Shown: piece after piece, positions 53,106 through 62,380 of the stretch
How the letters are laid out: each line of letters begins with the position of its first letter
Numbering within the stretch: position 1 is the first letter of the stretch
NCBI RefSeq assembly: GCF_003851545.1
Contig: NZ_BHVX01000019.1
Span: 20,348-84,347, forward strand
DNA: 64,000 nt
Source: Ralstonia sp. SET104
GTDB taxonomy: Bacteria > Pseudomonadota > Gammaproteobacteria > Burkholderiales > Burkholderiaceae
Direction: 5' to 3'
Translations under genes and position numbers: made by a program
The notes under the pieces: model-generated
What the model was told of the DNA's origin: nothing
What the model saw: the letters and a program-made list of their open reading frames with translations, nothing else
Database searches by the model: none

Positions 53106-53986
53106 GCTTCAGAACGATTCACGGTGAATTGATAGCTGCGCTGCAGGCTCTGCCCGGTGCCCAGAATTGTCAGCCCGTGGTCTTGCGGCAGGCCCGGCAA
53201 GTTGTGCGCGTTGATGGCGTGGTCGACCGGTTCAAAGCAGAAGAAATCGTGTTCCACCGGGGTGTACAGCACATAGCGCGACGTGTCCGCTGTGATCTGC
53301 ACCGACATGCGGCGGCTGGGCCAGACGATCTCGGCGCGGCCATCCCAGCCTTCAAAGCTGTGGTTGATGGCGGCGTTGGCTTCCAGCTTCCGGAGCTTGC
53401 GAAAATCGGCATCTGAAGACGGCGCGTGCAAAACCGTCGGCAGATGGTCCGGTGCGGATTGCCACATGGCTGTGGCGCTTGCGTGCAACCGAACATCGGG
53501 CGACCGCGGGAAAAATGGATGCACACCCAGCCCGAACGGCAGTGGCGCGCCCTCGTTGCGCACCGTCAGCACGATCTGCAGCGTGTTGCCCGCGAGCGTG
53601 TAGCGCTGCACCGCCAGATAGCGGAACGGGCGGCCGTGGTCGACCATCGCGGCGAGTTCAACCGACGTGCTCGCTTGCGAGACCGGTTGCCACGGCATCA
53701 GCCAGCCGTGACCGTGCAGCGGATACGATTCGTCGTCGCGCGTGCGCGGCACTTCAATGGTCCGGCCCCGGAACGGAAAACGCCCGCCGCCGATGCGGTT
53801 GGACCATGGCACCAGCGGGTAGCACGCCAGCGCTCTCGGATCGCACAGTGCAGCGTCAGCATCGCCCGGCCGGAAGATGGGGGCGGCGGCGCCATCGCAG
53901 AGCAGATCGAAACGCAACAACCCGCCACCGGCTTCTGGCAGCACGTCGGCGCGCAGCACGCCGTTCTCAAGCCGCAACGTAGGCAT
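53102..53986 (-). CDS. Aldose 1-epimerase (mutarotase)
   Basis: About 294 residues of the galactose mutarotase-like fold. LVPWSNRIGGGRFPFRG near 81-97, the His in YPLHGHGWLMPW near 112 and FGLGVHPFFPR near 170 match the GalM-like family. It interconverts alpha and beta anomers and so feeds the dehydrogenase. ATG 53986 is taken from the family start MPTLRLENG, which overlaps the lactonase stop by 20 bp. Confidence 0.9.
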   Translation of the reverse strand: MPTLRLENGVLRADVLPEAGGGLLRFDLLCDGAAAPIFRPGDADAALCDPRALACYPLVPWSNRIGGGRFPFRGRTIEVPRTRDDESYPLHGHGWLMPWQPVSQASTSVELAAMVDHGRPFRYLAVQRYTLAGNTLQIVLTVRNEGAPLPFGLGVHPFFPRSPDVRLHASATAMWQSAPDHLPTVLHAPSSDADFRKLRKLEANAAINHSFEGWDGRAEIVWPSRRMSVQITADTSRYVLYTPVEHDFFCFEPVDHAINAHNLPGLPQDHGLTILGTGQSLQRSYQFTVNRSEA

Positions 53987-54884
53987 GGCCGAACCGGCCC
54001 TCCGGCAATCCACGCACGTTGGCCACAGCCAACTGGAAAATCGCGCCAGCATCCGCGTCTTCAGCCAGACGATGTGCCGACAGACCATCGCGTGCGGTTG
54101 CCAGGTAAAGCGTGTCGAACACCGCGCCGCCAAACGCCGGGCACGTGGGCTGCGATGCAGGCACGGCAACGCGCGCCAGCACGCGCCCGTCCGGCGCATA
54201 ACGCGTCAGGCGGTTGCCGCCCCATTCGGCGTTCCACAGGCAACCGTCAGCGTCTACGGTTGAGCCGTCGGGCGAACCTTTGTGGCCGCCATCGGCATCG
54301 TGGTCACGCAGATCAGCAAAGACACGAATGTTGGCGACTTCGCCGGTCTGTCCGTCGTAATCGCACGCCTGGATGCGGCGGCTGTTCGTGTCGCACCAAT
54401 ACATGGTCCCGCCGTCTGGGCTGAAGGCGATGCTGTTGGCAATGGTGATATGCGGCAGCGCCAGACGTTGCAGCGCGCCCATCGGCGTGAAACGGTAGAA
54501 GCTGCCGGTGGGCTCCGGGCCGCCTTCATGCATGGTGCCGAAGACGTAGTTGCCGCAGCGATCGGCCCGACCGTCGTTGACGCGCGTGGCCGGGTTCTCG
54601 GGCTCGACGTCGGCCAGCAGCGTGAGCGTGCCGGTGCGCGTGTCGAAGCGGGCGATGCTCTTGGCCAGACCCAGGATCAGCACGCCAGGTTCGCCCGTCA
54701 GCACAAAGGAGCCCACGCGTTGCGGCAGCGGCCATTGGCGCTCCTGCCCGGTCGCCGGATCGTGCTGCCACAACAGCGATTCCTGGATGTCGGTCCACCA
54801 CAGCGCACGCAGGGCATCGTCCCAGACAATACCTTCGCCCAGCGTGCAGCGCAGATCAGAGAGCGTGGTTGCGATCATTGTCAT
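53967..54884 (-). CDS. SMP-30/gluconolactonase-family lactonase
   Basis: About 305 residues of the six-bladed SMP-30 propeller. The metal-binding Glu is in LGEGIVWDD near residue 14; NDGRADRCGNYVFGT near 102, ANSIAFSPDGGTMYWCDT near 145 and DGSTVDADGCLWNAEW near 195 are diagnostic. It would open the galactonolactone made by the SDR. ATG 54884 or 54878 is likely; a GTG at 54905 overlapping the araH stop is also possible. Confidence 0.92.
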   Translation of the reverse strand: MTMIATTLSDLRCTLGEGIVWDDALRALWWTDIQESLLWQHDPATGQERQWPLPQRVGSFVLTGEPGVLILGLAKSIARFDTRTGTLTLLADVEPENPATRVNDGRADRCGNYVFGTMHEGGPEPTGSFYRFTPMGALQRLALPHITIANSIAFSPDGGTMYWCDTNSRRIQACDYDGQTGEVANIRVFADLRDHDADGGHKGSPDGSTVDADGCLWNAEWGGNRLTRYAPDGRVLARVAVPASQPTCPAFGGAVFDTLYLATARDGLSAHRLAEDADAGAIFQLAVANVRGLPEGRFGHAYVAA

Positions 54885-54897
54885 TGGCACGTTTTTT

Positions 54898-55908
54898 TCA
54901 CTCACGGCCGCCGCGGTTCTTCAACTGGTCGACCAGCACTGCCGCCAGCAGAATCGCGCCGCGCACGAGGTACTGATAGAACGCGTCGATGTTCAGCAGG
55001 TTCATCGCGTTCTGCACGGTGCCCATGATGAGCACGCCGACCAGCACCCCGCTGATGGTTGCGCGGCCACCCAGCAGCGACACGCCGCCCAGCACACACG
55101 CCGAGATCACGTTCAGCTCAAAGCCCTGCGCCGCGTTTGGCTGGCCGCTCGTGATGCGCGCCGCCAGAATCACGCCCGCCAGCGCGGCAATCACGCCCTG
55201 GATCAGGAAGATAACGACGCGCGTCATGTTGACGTTCACGCCCGCCAGCCGCGCCGCTTCCGGATTGCCGCCAATCGCCAGCGTATTGCGCCCGTAGATC
55301 GTCTTGTTGAGCAGCACGCCAAACACGACAAAGCACAGTGCCGCGACCCACACCGGCGTCGGCACACCAAAGACGATGGTGTTGCCCAGGTCGAAAAAGG
55401 CCATATCCGACACGCCCACCGCCTGCCCGTGCGAAGCGATAAAAGCGAGGCCGCGCACGATTTCCATCGTGGCCAGCGTGGTGATCAGTGCGTTGATCTT
55501 GAGCTTGGCGATCACGAAACCGTTGATGCCGCCAATGACCGCCCCCGCCACCAGGCTCACGCCGATGCCCAGCGCGATGCTGCCGGTGGCGTTGATGATC
55601 ATGGCGCAGAGCACGCCGGCAAACGCCACCGTGGAGCCGATCGACAGATCGAAATCGCGCGACGCCAGGCAGAACATCATCGTGCAGGCCACCATGCCGA
55701 TCTGCGAGACAGACAGCGCCAAGCCCACCATGTTCTGCCACGAGAAGAAGTACTCGACCGAGAACGACAGCGCGGCAAACAGAATGGCGAAGATCAGCGG
55801 CAGGCTGAAATCGTCCAGCAGGCGGAGCAAGCGCGTCTTGTTCATCATGGTGCGAGCCGATGCAGCCAGGGCGTCGGAATGTTGCAGGGGTTGAGACTGG
55901 GACATCAT
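54898..55908 (-). CDS. araH: Arabinose-type ABC transporter permease AraH
   Basis: A 336-residue permease with about nine helices. It is close to E. coli AraH in several stretches: MFCLASRDFDLSIGS, NGFVIAKLKINALITTLATM, GRNTLAIGGNPEAARLAGV and NAMNLLNIDAFYQYLVRG. It forms the membrane channel of a high-affinity monosaccharide importer with AraF and AraG. In E. coli this importer accepts L-arabinose and also D-galactose and D-fucose. It lies 13 bp after araG. Confidence 0.93.
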   Translation of the reverse strand: MMSQSQPLQHSDALAASARTMMNKTRLLRLLDDFSLPLIFAILFAALSFSVEYFFSWQNMVGLALSVSQIGMVACTMMFCLASRDFDLSIGSTVAFAGVLCAMIINATGSIALGIGVSLVAGAVIGGINGFVIAKLKINALITTLATMEIVRGLAFIASHGQAVGVSDMAFFDLGNTIVFGVPTPVWVAALCFVVFGVLLNKTIYGRNTLAIGGNPEAARLAGVNVNMTRVVIFLIQGVIAALAGVILAARITSGQPNAAQGFELNVISACVLGGVSLLGGRATISGVLVGVLIMGTVQNAMNLLNIDAFYQYLVRGAILLAAVLVDQLKNRGGRE

Positions 55909-55921
55909 GAACTCCGGGTTC

Positions 55922-57446
55922 TCAGGCAGCCAGTGGTGCCGTCGGCAGTGGCGCAGATTCGGGACGTAAGGCGAGCTTGAGCACGGCCTGTTCGTTGGCC
56001 TGCTCGCGCGGCAGCGCTCCGGCGATGCGGCCTTCGCTCATCACCAGCACGCGGTCGGCCACGCCAAGGATTTCTGGCAGCTCGCTGGAAATCATCAGCA
56101 CGGCCACCCCGCGTTCGGCCAGCTCGTACAGCACTTGGTAGATCTCGTTCTTGGCGCCGACATCAATGCCGCGCGTGGGCTCGTCGATGATGAGCACGCG
56201 CATGTCGTCTTCCGCCAGCCAGCGCGCCAGGATGGCCTTCTGCTGATTCCCGCCGGACAGCAGGCGGATCGGCTGCTCACGGTTGGGCGTCTTGATGCGC
56301 AGCCGCGTGATGTAGTGGTCGGCCGTCTTCGCTTCCTGCCTGTCGTTGACGAACAGGCCGAAGCGTCGCTGGTTGCGCCGGCAACTGATGTTGATGTTTT
56401 CCGACACCGAACGGCAGCCGATGATGCCCTCTTCCTTGCGGTCTTCCGGACACAGCACGATGCCCTGACGGATGGCGTCAGCCACATCGCGGATGCGAAT
56501 CGGCGTGCCGTCCAGCGTGATGCTGCCGGCCGTCTTGCGATCGGCGCCGTAAATCAACCGGGCCAGCTCCGACCGCCCCGCCCCGACCAGTCCGAACAGG
56601 CCGACAATCTCGCCACGCCGCACGGACAGACTGGCCGGCTCGGCAAGCTTCTGGCCCATCAGGCCATCCACCCGCAGGCGCACGTCGCCCAGCGCGCGCG
56701 CGGTAATCGAAGATGTCGTCGATCTGGCGCCCGACCATCTGCGCGACCAGCTCGTCGCGTGTGACCTTGGCCATCGACGGAAAATCCGCCACTTTGCGGC
56801 CGTCGCGGAAGATCGTGCAGCCGTCGCACAGCTCGAAAATCTCGTCCAGCCGATGCGAGATGTAGATCAGTGCCCGGCCCTGCGCGCGCAGGTCTTTCAC
56901 CAGGCGGAACAGGATGTCGGTCTCGCGGATCGACAATGAACTCGTCGGCTCATCCAGCGCAATCACGCGCGCATCGCGCAGGATCGCCTTGCAGATTTCC
57001 ACCATCTGGCGCTGGCCGATCGACAGGTGCTTCAGGCGCGCGCGCGGGTCCAGATCGACGCCAATTCGCCCGAGCTGTTCGCGCGTCCACGCCATCGCCT
57101 CGCGCTGGCGGATAAACCCGCCGCTGGCTGGCAGATGGCCGAGCAGCAGGTTGTCCATCACGGTCAGCTCAGGCACCGTCTGCAGTTCCTGGTGGATGAC
57201 GGCAATGCCGGCATCCAGCGCCGCCCGCGTGGTCGGGAATGCAGTCGGCCGGCCCTCGACGACGATCTGCCCACCATCGGGCTGATAGTCGCCGCCCAGG
57301 ATCTTCAACAGCGTCGACTTACCCGCGCCGTTCTCGCCCAGCAAGCCGTGCACGCGGCCGCATTCGATGCCAAACGACACATCGGACAGCGCCCGCACAC
57401 CCGGAAACACCTTGCTGATGCCACGAAACTCAAGAAACGCCGACAT
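55922..57446 (-). pseudogene. araG: Arabinose-type ABC transporter ATPase AraG, frameshifted
   Basis: The tandem-ATPase subunit of a sugar importer, normally about 500 residues. The first half reads from ATG 57446: Walker [14 protein letters not shown], signature [11 protein letters not shown], Walker [12 protein letters not shown], up to [15 protein letters not shown]. The second half continues in another frame ([67 protein letters not shown]) to 55922. The break lies in a (CG)n run at 56692-56702; one more CG unit would restore the frame. Both halves are otherwise intact, so the change is recent, reversible by slippage, or a sequencing error. Confidence 0.9.
56692..56702. repeat. GC dinucleotide run at the araG frameshift
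   Basis: An 11-bp alternating GC tract lies exactly where the araG frame changes. Ten bases of CG follow the TAC codon on the coding strand, where nine or twelve are needed to stay in frame. Confidence 0.85.
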
Positions 57447-57479
57447 GGCAAGCCTCCTCCGCTAACGTCGTTCGCAAGA

Positions 57480-58484
57480 TCACAAACCCATCTCTTGGCG
57501 GACGGCCTTCTCGTTGTCGCGCGTCATCAAGCGGCCGCTCGTCAGGGTGAGCGGGGCCGGCGCCTTGTTGTCCTTGATCCACTCATACATGTTGAGCGAG
57601 GTCTCGTAACCGTGACGCTTCGGGCTGATGAGCACGGTGCCGAAGAAGCCGGTCTTCTCGGGCTTGGAGAATTCGTTTAGCGCCGACTGACTGCCGCCAA
57701 TGCCCACCCCGATGATGTCCGCCGGCTTCACGCCATGGCCTTCTGCCGCGCGTACGGCGCCAAGCACCGCTTCGTCATTCAGGCCGAACGCAATCCAGTG
57801 CTTGAACTTGGGGTTTTTGGTAAGCGTGATATTGGCGGCGTTGAACGCGGCTTCGGTATCCGTCTTGGCCTGCGGGCTGGTCAGCACATTGGCGGCCGGG
57901 AAGCCCGCCTTGCTAAGCGCAGCCACGGCGCCATCGGTGCGCTCCTTGGCGGTCGGCAACTGGTCATACGCAATGCGGATGGCGCCGACTTCCGACAGGC
58001 TCCAGCCGCGCTTCTTCATCTCCTGCGCGATGGCATCGCCCACCTGTTCGCCGATCTTCGTGGCGGAGATACCCATGTGCGGCACCGACTCAATCGGCTT
58101 GCCGCCGCCGTCCACCAGGCGATCATCCACTGTCATCAGCTTGAGGTTGTTTTGGCGGGCCTTGGCCACCACGGCCGGTCCGAGCTTCACATCAGGCACG
58201 CAGATCACGAAGCCCTGCGCATGCTGTGCGCCCAGGTTGTCGATGGCGGTCAGCACCTCGCCGCCGCTGGGCACGCCAATCTTGACCAGCTTGAAGCCTT
58301 TCTCCTTGGCGGCCTGGTCAGCGAACTTCCATTCGTCCTGGAACCACGGTTCTTCCGGCTGCTTGACGAGGAAGCCGATCTTCACATCGTCGGCTGCATG
58401 GGCAAACACCGAAAAGCCGCCCGCCATGGCAAACAGGGTGGCGGCCGCAACGGCCTTGAAAGTCCCGCGTCGTTGTTGGTTCAT
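57480..58484 (-). CDS. araF: Arabinose-type ABC transporter substrate-binding protein AraF
   Basis: 334 residues with a Sec signal peptide (cleavage near VFAHA-AD) and a type I periplasmic binding fold. It is very close to E. coli AraF in several places: KIGFLVKQPEEPWFQDEWKF, GFVICVPDVKLG, the ISATKIGEQVG helix and the late TRDN motif. It binds a pyranose such as L-arabinose or D-galactose and delivers it to AraG-AraH. The adjoining galactonate enzymes favour galactose as the physiological ligand here. Confidence 0.94.
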   Translation of the reverse strand: MNQQRRGTFKAVAAATLFAMAGGFSVFAHAADDVKIGFLVKQPEEPWFQDEWKFADQAAKEKGFKLVKIGVPSGGEVLTAIDNLGAQHAQGFVICVPDVKLGPAVVAKARQNNLKLMTVDDRLVDGGGKPIESVPHMGISATKIGEQVGDAIAQEMKKRGWSLSEVGAIRIAYDQLPTAKERTDGAVAALSKAGFPAANVLTSPQAKTDTEAAFNAANITLTKNPKFKHWIAFGLNDEAVLGAVRAAEGHGVKPADIIGVGIGGSQSALNEFSKPEKTGFFGTVLISPKRHGYETSLNMYEWIKDNKAPAPLTLTSGRLMTRDNEKAVRQEMGL

Positions 58485-58559
58485 CTTGTCTCCTTGCGGT
58501 GCCGTCCTGGCGGCACCTGTCTTGCGTTGGATGAAAAGTTAGGTTTGGCGGAGCGGGCG

Positions 58560-59579
58560 CTAGGCCTGCGCCACCTTCAATGTCTTCACCAGACCACGCT
58601 CGCGTGCGATGGCAATCGCGCCGCTGCCGGCCAGGTGTTCCTGCTGCTCACTGCTGGTGACGGTGACCTTGCCCGAGAAGAAATCGTCGTCCGACACCAG
58701 CACGGCCAGCGCTTCGCGCAGCAGCGGCTTGCCGGTAATGACGAACTGCGTGCCAGGGTTCATGCGGATCGCGCTGCTGTTTTTGAGCGTGAGCAAATCC
58801 GCGCCCAGCACCGCGCCCAGCAGGAAGTTGGCTCGCGCATTGCGTTCGTAGATGGTGAACTGGCCCAGCGTGCGCACCATGAAGCAGGCGCGCCCCAGCC
58901 CGATGCTGCTGGCGCTGCGCGCCCCGGACAGCAACATTTCCGGATCGACCTCGTTGGCAAAGTCGGAGTCGAGCGCATCGGCCAGGATGGTGTTGTGCGT
59001 GATCACGTGCAACAACTCGCCGGCCAGCGTTGTCACGCAACCCGTGATGCGTTGATCCGCATCCAGATGCACGAACTTCGAGTGCGAGCCCGGCAGCACG
59101 ATCACTGCCGGTTCGCTGATACCGAGGCGCGAGACCAGGCCCATGGTCTCGACCTCTTCGCCGCGCATCATGTCCATCGATTCAATGTTGTGCAGGCCGA
59201 GGTTATCCACCGGATTGCGCACGCCCGGCACAAACCAGATCGGCTGGGCACAGACCTCGGGGATGCTCGCCTGCACCATCCCGGCAGCCAGATCGCGCAG
59301 GCCAGCCGGCGCCACCAGGTGCGGCACTTCGTGCAGGCCGACGTTGGAGGTGATCATGCCGGACGCCAGCACCAAGTCGACCTGGCTCATGCTGAAGCCG
59401 GCCTTCTGCAGCGCAGCTTCAATGGTGTCCTGCACGCCGCGCTGCAGCGTCGTCCGGTTGCCGGTGATGGCGGTGTCGCGCACCCCAACCTGGCGCGCGG
59501 CCTGGCAGAGCGCAACGTCATCGCGCCAGACCGTGACGCGTGTGTTGGTGGTACCGGTATCGATGGTGAGGATGTTCAT
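58560..59579 (-). CDS. dgoK: 2-dehydro-3-deoxygalactonokinase
   Basis: A 339-residue sugar kinase of the DgoK family. The N-terminal phosphate motif IDTGTTNTRVTVW, LPGSHSKFVHLD near 170 and TTLAGELLHVITHNTI near 186-201 are characteristic. It phosphorylates 2-dehydro-3-deoxygalactonate before DgoA cleaves it. ATG 59579 fits the family start MNILTIDTG. It lies between the porin and araF genes in the operon. Confidence 0.94.
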   Translation of the reverse strand: MNILTIDTGTTNTRVTVWRDDVALCQAARQVGVRDTAITGNRTTLQRGVQDTIEAALQKAGFSMSQVDLVLASGMITSNVGLHEVPHLVAPAGLRDLAAGMVQASIPEVCAQPIWFVPGVRNPVDNLGLHNIESMDMMRGEEVETMGLVSRLGISEPAVIVLPGSHSKFVHLDADQRITGCVTTLAGELLHVITHNTILADALDSDFANEVDPEMLLSGARSASSIGLGRACFMVRTLGQFTIYERNARANFLLGAVLGADLLTLKNSSAIRMNPGTQFVITGKPLLREALAVLVSDDDFFSGKVTVTSSEQQEHLAGSGAIAIARERGLVKTLKVAQA

Positions 59580-59618
59580 GCGTGGCATTGCTTGGTGTGA
59601 CGTGGCCGGGATTCGGGC

Positions 59619-60689
59619 TTAGAACGAGTGAACGATACCCGTATAGGCACCCAGTTGGTTCTTACCCGGCGCCGGGTTGTTGTTGGTCGCCTCCACCGAG
59701 AAATTGGCGGTGGCGCTGTTTTGCACGGTGCCCACGCTGGCGTACAGCATCGTGCGCTTGGACAGGTTGTAGTTCGCACCGGCCATGAACAGGTTGGCAT
59801 TGCCGCCACCGTGGTTCACGTTGATGCGATATGCCGCGCCGATCAGCGTGAGCGCTGGCGTCAGCTCGTAATTCACGCCCAGCCAGTAGTGGTTGGCCTT
59901 GGTGGGCGAGCCGGCGGCGGCATCGGGCGCAGACAGGTTCTCGTACACGGCAAACAGCTTGGCCTTGCCGATGGTGTAGGTGCCGCCCAGCGTCGCTTCC
60001 TTCGAGAAATTGAAGATGTCGCTGAACTTGCCGTTGCCGTCACGAATGACGTCGTAGATCGCGCGAATCTCCACCGGCCCAGTCTTGTAGACGGCCGACA
60101 CACCATCGCGGCGGCTGTTGCTGAAGGAGCCAGGCTGCTCGCCCAGGCCCGTTTGCAGGCCAATCTGGAAGCCGCCCCAGGTCGGGCTCTGATATTCGAC
60201 GATGTTGTTGGCGCCTTGCCAGTTGCGCCCGCGCACCAGCGTGGCAGAGCCGATGAACTGCTGGCCGGTCGGGTCCAGGAACCAGACGTCGTTGCTGATG
60301 AAGAGGTTCTTGCCGGCGGTCAACGTGCCCCAGGTCGGGCTCGACAGGCCGACGTACGAACGGCGGTTGAACAACGCGTCGCCGTTGGTGCGGCCCTTGG
60401 TGGCGCCAAAGCCCGATTCCAGCCGGAACACCGCCTGCAGGCCGCCGCCCAACTCTTCCTTGCCCATGAACCCGAACATGCTGGTGCCCCACTGGTTGTC
60501 GGCACCGCGCCAGAGGCTGCCGCCAGACGATGTCGATGTGGGGGCAACGTTGTTCTGATAGTCGATGCCGGCAGCGACGCGGCCGTACAGGGTGACATTG
60601 GTATCGGCGAGGGTGGGAGCGGTCCAGCCTGCCAGCGCGAGCATCAGCGCACACACCGGCATCCCGCAAACAGCGGTGGTTCGATTCAT
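59619..60689 (-). CDS. Outer-membrane porin (Gram-negative porin family, Burkholderiales type)
   Basis: 356 residues: a signal peptide ending near TLA-DTNVTLYG, then a 16-strand general porin pattern typical of Burkholderiales (SSGGSLWRGADNQWGTSMFGF, GGLQAVFRLESGFG, FNRRSYVGLSSPTWGTLTAG). The C-terminal Phe (GAYTGIVHSF) is the outer-membrane assembly signal. As first gene of the sugar operon it probably admits the sugar through the outer membrane. ATG 60689 is set by the signal peptide. Confidence 0.93.
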   Translation of the reverse strand: MNRTTAVCGMPVCALMLALAGWTAPTLADTNVTLYGRVAAGIDYQNNVAPTSTSSGGSLWRGADNQWGTSMFGFMGKEELGGGLQAVFRLESGFGATKGRTNGDALFNRRSYVGLSSPTWGTLTAGKNLFISNDVWFLDPTGQQFIGSATLVRGRNWQGANNIVEYQSPTWGGFQIGLQTGLGEQPGSFSNSRRDGVSAVYKTGPVEIRAIYDVIRDGNGKFSDIFNFSKEATLGGTYTIGKAKLFAVYENLSAPDAAAGSPTKANHYWLGVNYELTPALTLIGAAYRINVNHGGGNANLFMAGANYNLSKRTMLYASVGTVQNSATANFSVEATNNNPAPGKNQLGAYTGIVHSF

Positions 60690-60790
60690 GACGTCTCCTG
60701 AGATGTTTTTTGTAGGCGGGGTCCGGTGCGTCGCGTGGCTTGAGATCGCTGGATGCACACACCAGGCAAACGCCAACCGTCCCCAGGCGC

Positions 60791-60860
60791 ATTTGTAGTC
60801 GTCGGGGCCTTAACGTGGCAAACTACAAATTCTTCGCGAGACGTTAAATTTTTCTTAACG
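60791..60860. promoter_or_regulatory. Inverted repeats in the porin/LysR divergent promoter region
   Basis: Two inverted repeats occur in the 178-bp gap. One is a perfect 9-bp pair ATTTGTAGT (60791-60799) / ACTACAAAT (60822-60830). The other is CGTTAA (60842-60847) / TTAACG (60855-60860), ending 7 bp before the LysR start. They are candidate LysR-binding sites controlling the sugar operon and the regulator itself. Confidence 0.6.
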
Positions 60861-60867
60861 AGAACGC

Positions 60868-61794
60868 ATGCCACGGCGCCTCCCTCCCCTTAATGCATTG
60901 CGCGTCTTTGAAGTCGCGGGTCGTCATCTGAGCTTCAGCCGGGCCGCCGACGAGCTTTGCGTGACAAACGCTGCCGTCAGCCACCAGATCAAGCAGCTCG
61001 AAGATCATCTGGGCAAGAAGCTCTTTGCGCGCCGCAACAACCAACTCACGCTCACAGACGCCGGAGACAACTACCTCCCCCGCGTGCGCGATGCCCTGCG
61101 TGCGCTCGAACAGGCCACCGACCTGCTGATGGATACCGCCGACGCACCCCTGCGCGTGGCCGTGCCGCCAACCTTCGGTGCCAAATGGCTGGTGCCGCGG
61201 CTATACCGATTCTTCAACCAGCATCCGCACGTGCGCGTCGAGGTGTCCACCGCCGATGTGCAGGATCACGGCCAATTCGATCTGTGCATCGACGATCGGC
61301 AGGTCAACGCCCCCAACCTGCGCGTCGAGTGGTTCACCTCCACTGATTTTTTTCCGGTGTGCAACGCCACGCTGCAGGCAGCCATCCGCATGCCGCAAGA
61401 CCTCGCCGCGCACACGCTGCTGCACGAGCGCGGCGGGCGTCATCTCGCGCACCACCCAACGTGGCGGCAATGGCTTGACGAAGTGGGCGTGCCCCAGATC
61501 GACGCCACGCGCGGGCCGGCGTTCTCCGAAGCGCTGATGGCACTGCAGGCGGCCATTGACGGCCAGGGCGTGGCGCTCGGCCAGGGCCTCCTCGTCGAAT
61601 ACGACATCGCTGCCGGGCGGCTCATGCGGCCGCTGGCGACCGAGGCCTCGCTTCGCCTGTCGTACTACCTCATTCATCCGCATCAGGCTGCCGAGCATGC
61701 AGGCTTTGCGCTGTTCCGCCAATGGCTCGTCGATGAAGTTGCACGCAGCGGCGGCCGTGCGCGCAACCAGCCCCCGGCAAGCGAGGTGTTTTGA
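60868..61794 (+). CDS. LysR-family regulator (GcvA-like) of the sugar operon
   Basis: 308 residues: an N-terminal HTH (LNALRVFEVAGRHLSFSRAA, NAAVSHQIKQLEDHLG) and a substrate-binding domain (LRVAVPPTFGAKWLVPRL, IDDRQ region). PPLNALRVFEVAGRHLSF is typical of the GcvA branch. It is divergent from the porin-dgoK-araFGH-dgoAD operon, so it is probably its regulator, responding to a sugar or a pathway intermediate. That link is inferred from position and the shared inverted repeats. Confidence 0.92.
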   Translation: MPRRLPPLNALRVFEVAGRHLSFSRAADELCVTNAAVSHQIKQLEDHLGKKLFARRNNQLTLTDAGDNYLPRVRDALRALEQATDLLMDTADAPLRVAVPPTFGAKWLVPRLYRFFNQHPHVRVEVSTADVQDHGQFDLCIDDRQVNAPNLRVEWFTSTDFFPVCNATLQAAIRMPQDLAAHTLLHERGGRHLAHHPTWRQWLDEVGVPQIDATRGPAFSEALMALQAAIDGQGVALGQGLLVEYDIAAGRLMRPLATEASLRLSYYLIHPHQAAEHAGFALFRQWLVDEVARSGGRARNQPPASEVF

Positions 61795-61892
61795 TTTCTT
61801 TTCGATTGTGGTGCTGCATGTGCGCTACTGGCGCTCTAAACTAACCGTTCTCGCTTGTCCCAGCCAGCATCGCGCCGAAGAAGGAGCCCGCC

Positions 61893-62315
61893 ATGAGCTT
61901 CCCCCGCCCCGCCAACACCCCGTGGCTTGTTCCGTACCTGACCGTGCGCGATGCATCAGCCGCCATCGCCTTTTATCGCAACGCGTTCGGCTTTGGTGTG
62001 CAGGATGAGGTGCAAGACCATGGCCGCCCCATCCACGTCGAGATGACATATCAAGGCCAGCTCATGCTGATGTTTGCGCCCGAAGGCGCCTTCGGCTCCA
62101 CCGCCAAAGCCCCGGCCGGCGCAGGCTTCGAGTGCCCGCAGAGCTTCCACCTGTATTGCGACGACGTTGACGCCGCGTTCCAGCACGCGCTGGACCAAGG
62201 CGCCGCGTCCATCATGGCGCCCCACGATGCCTTCTGGGGCGAGCGCTACGCAGCCGTGCGTGACCCCGACGGCTACCGTTGGGGCCTCGCTTGCCGCCCG
62301 GCTGCCGCAGCCTGA
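61893..62315 (+). CDS. VOC-superfamily protein (PhnB/glyoxalase-like)
   Basis: A 140-residue protein with the beta-alpha-beta pattern of the vicinal-oxygen-chelate fold: VPYLTVRDASAAIAFYRNAF at the start and AAVRDPDGYRWGLA at the end, with HVEMTYQGQLMLMFAPEG between. It belongs to the PhnB-like branch, often dimeric and of unknown substrate. It lies between the LysR gene and rsmE with no clear functional link. The ribosome site GAAGGAG precedes the ATG. Confidence 0.88.
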   Translation: MSFPRPANTPWLVPYLTVRDASAAIAFYRNAFGFGVQDEVQDHGRPIHVEMTYQGQLMLMFAPEGAFGSTAKAPAGAGFECPQSFHLYCDDVDAAFQHALDQGAASIMAPHDAFWGERYAAVRDPDGYRWGLACRPAAAA

Positions 62316-62380
62316 TCGCTCCATCGCTCAATCGCCCATTCACCCGATCGCCCGACCCGATTCACACAAGGATTGCTGTA

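Noticed and set aside
55922..57446. Two separate half-size ABC ATPase genes in place of one araG
   Set aside because: The halves are in overlapping, different frames of one continuous AraG-like sequence and join exactly at a dinucleotide run, which points to a frameshift.
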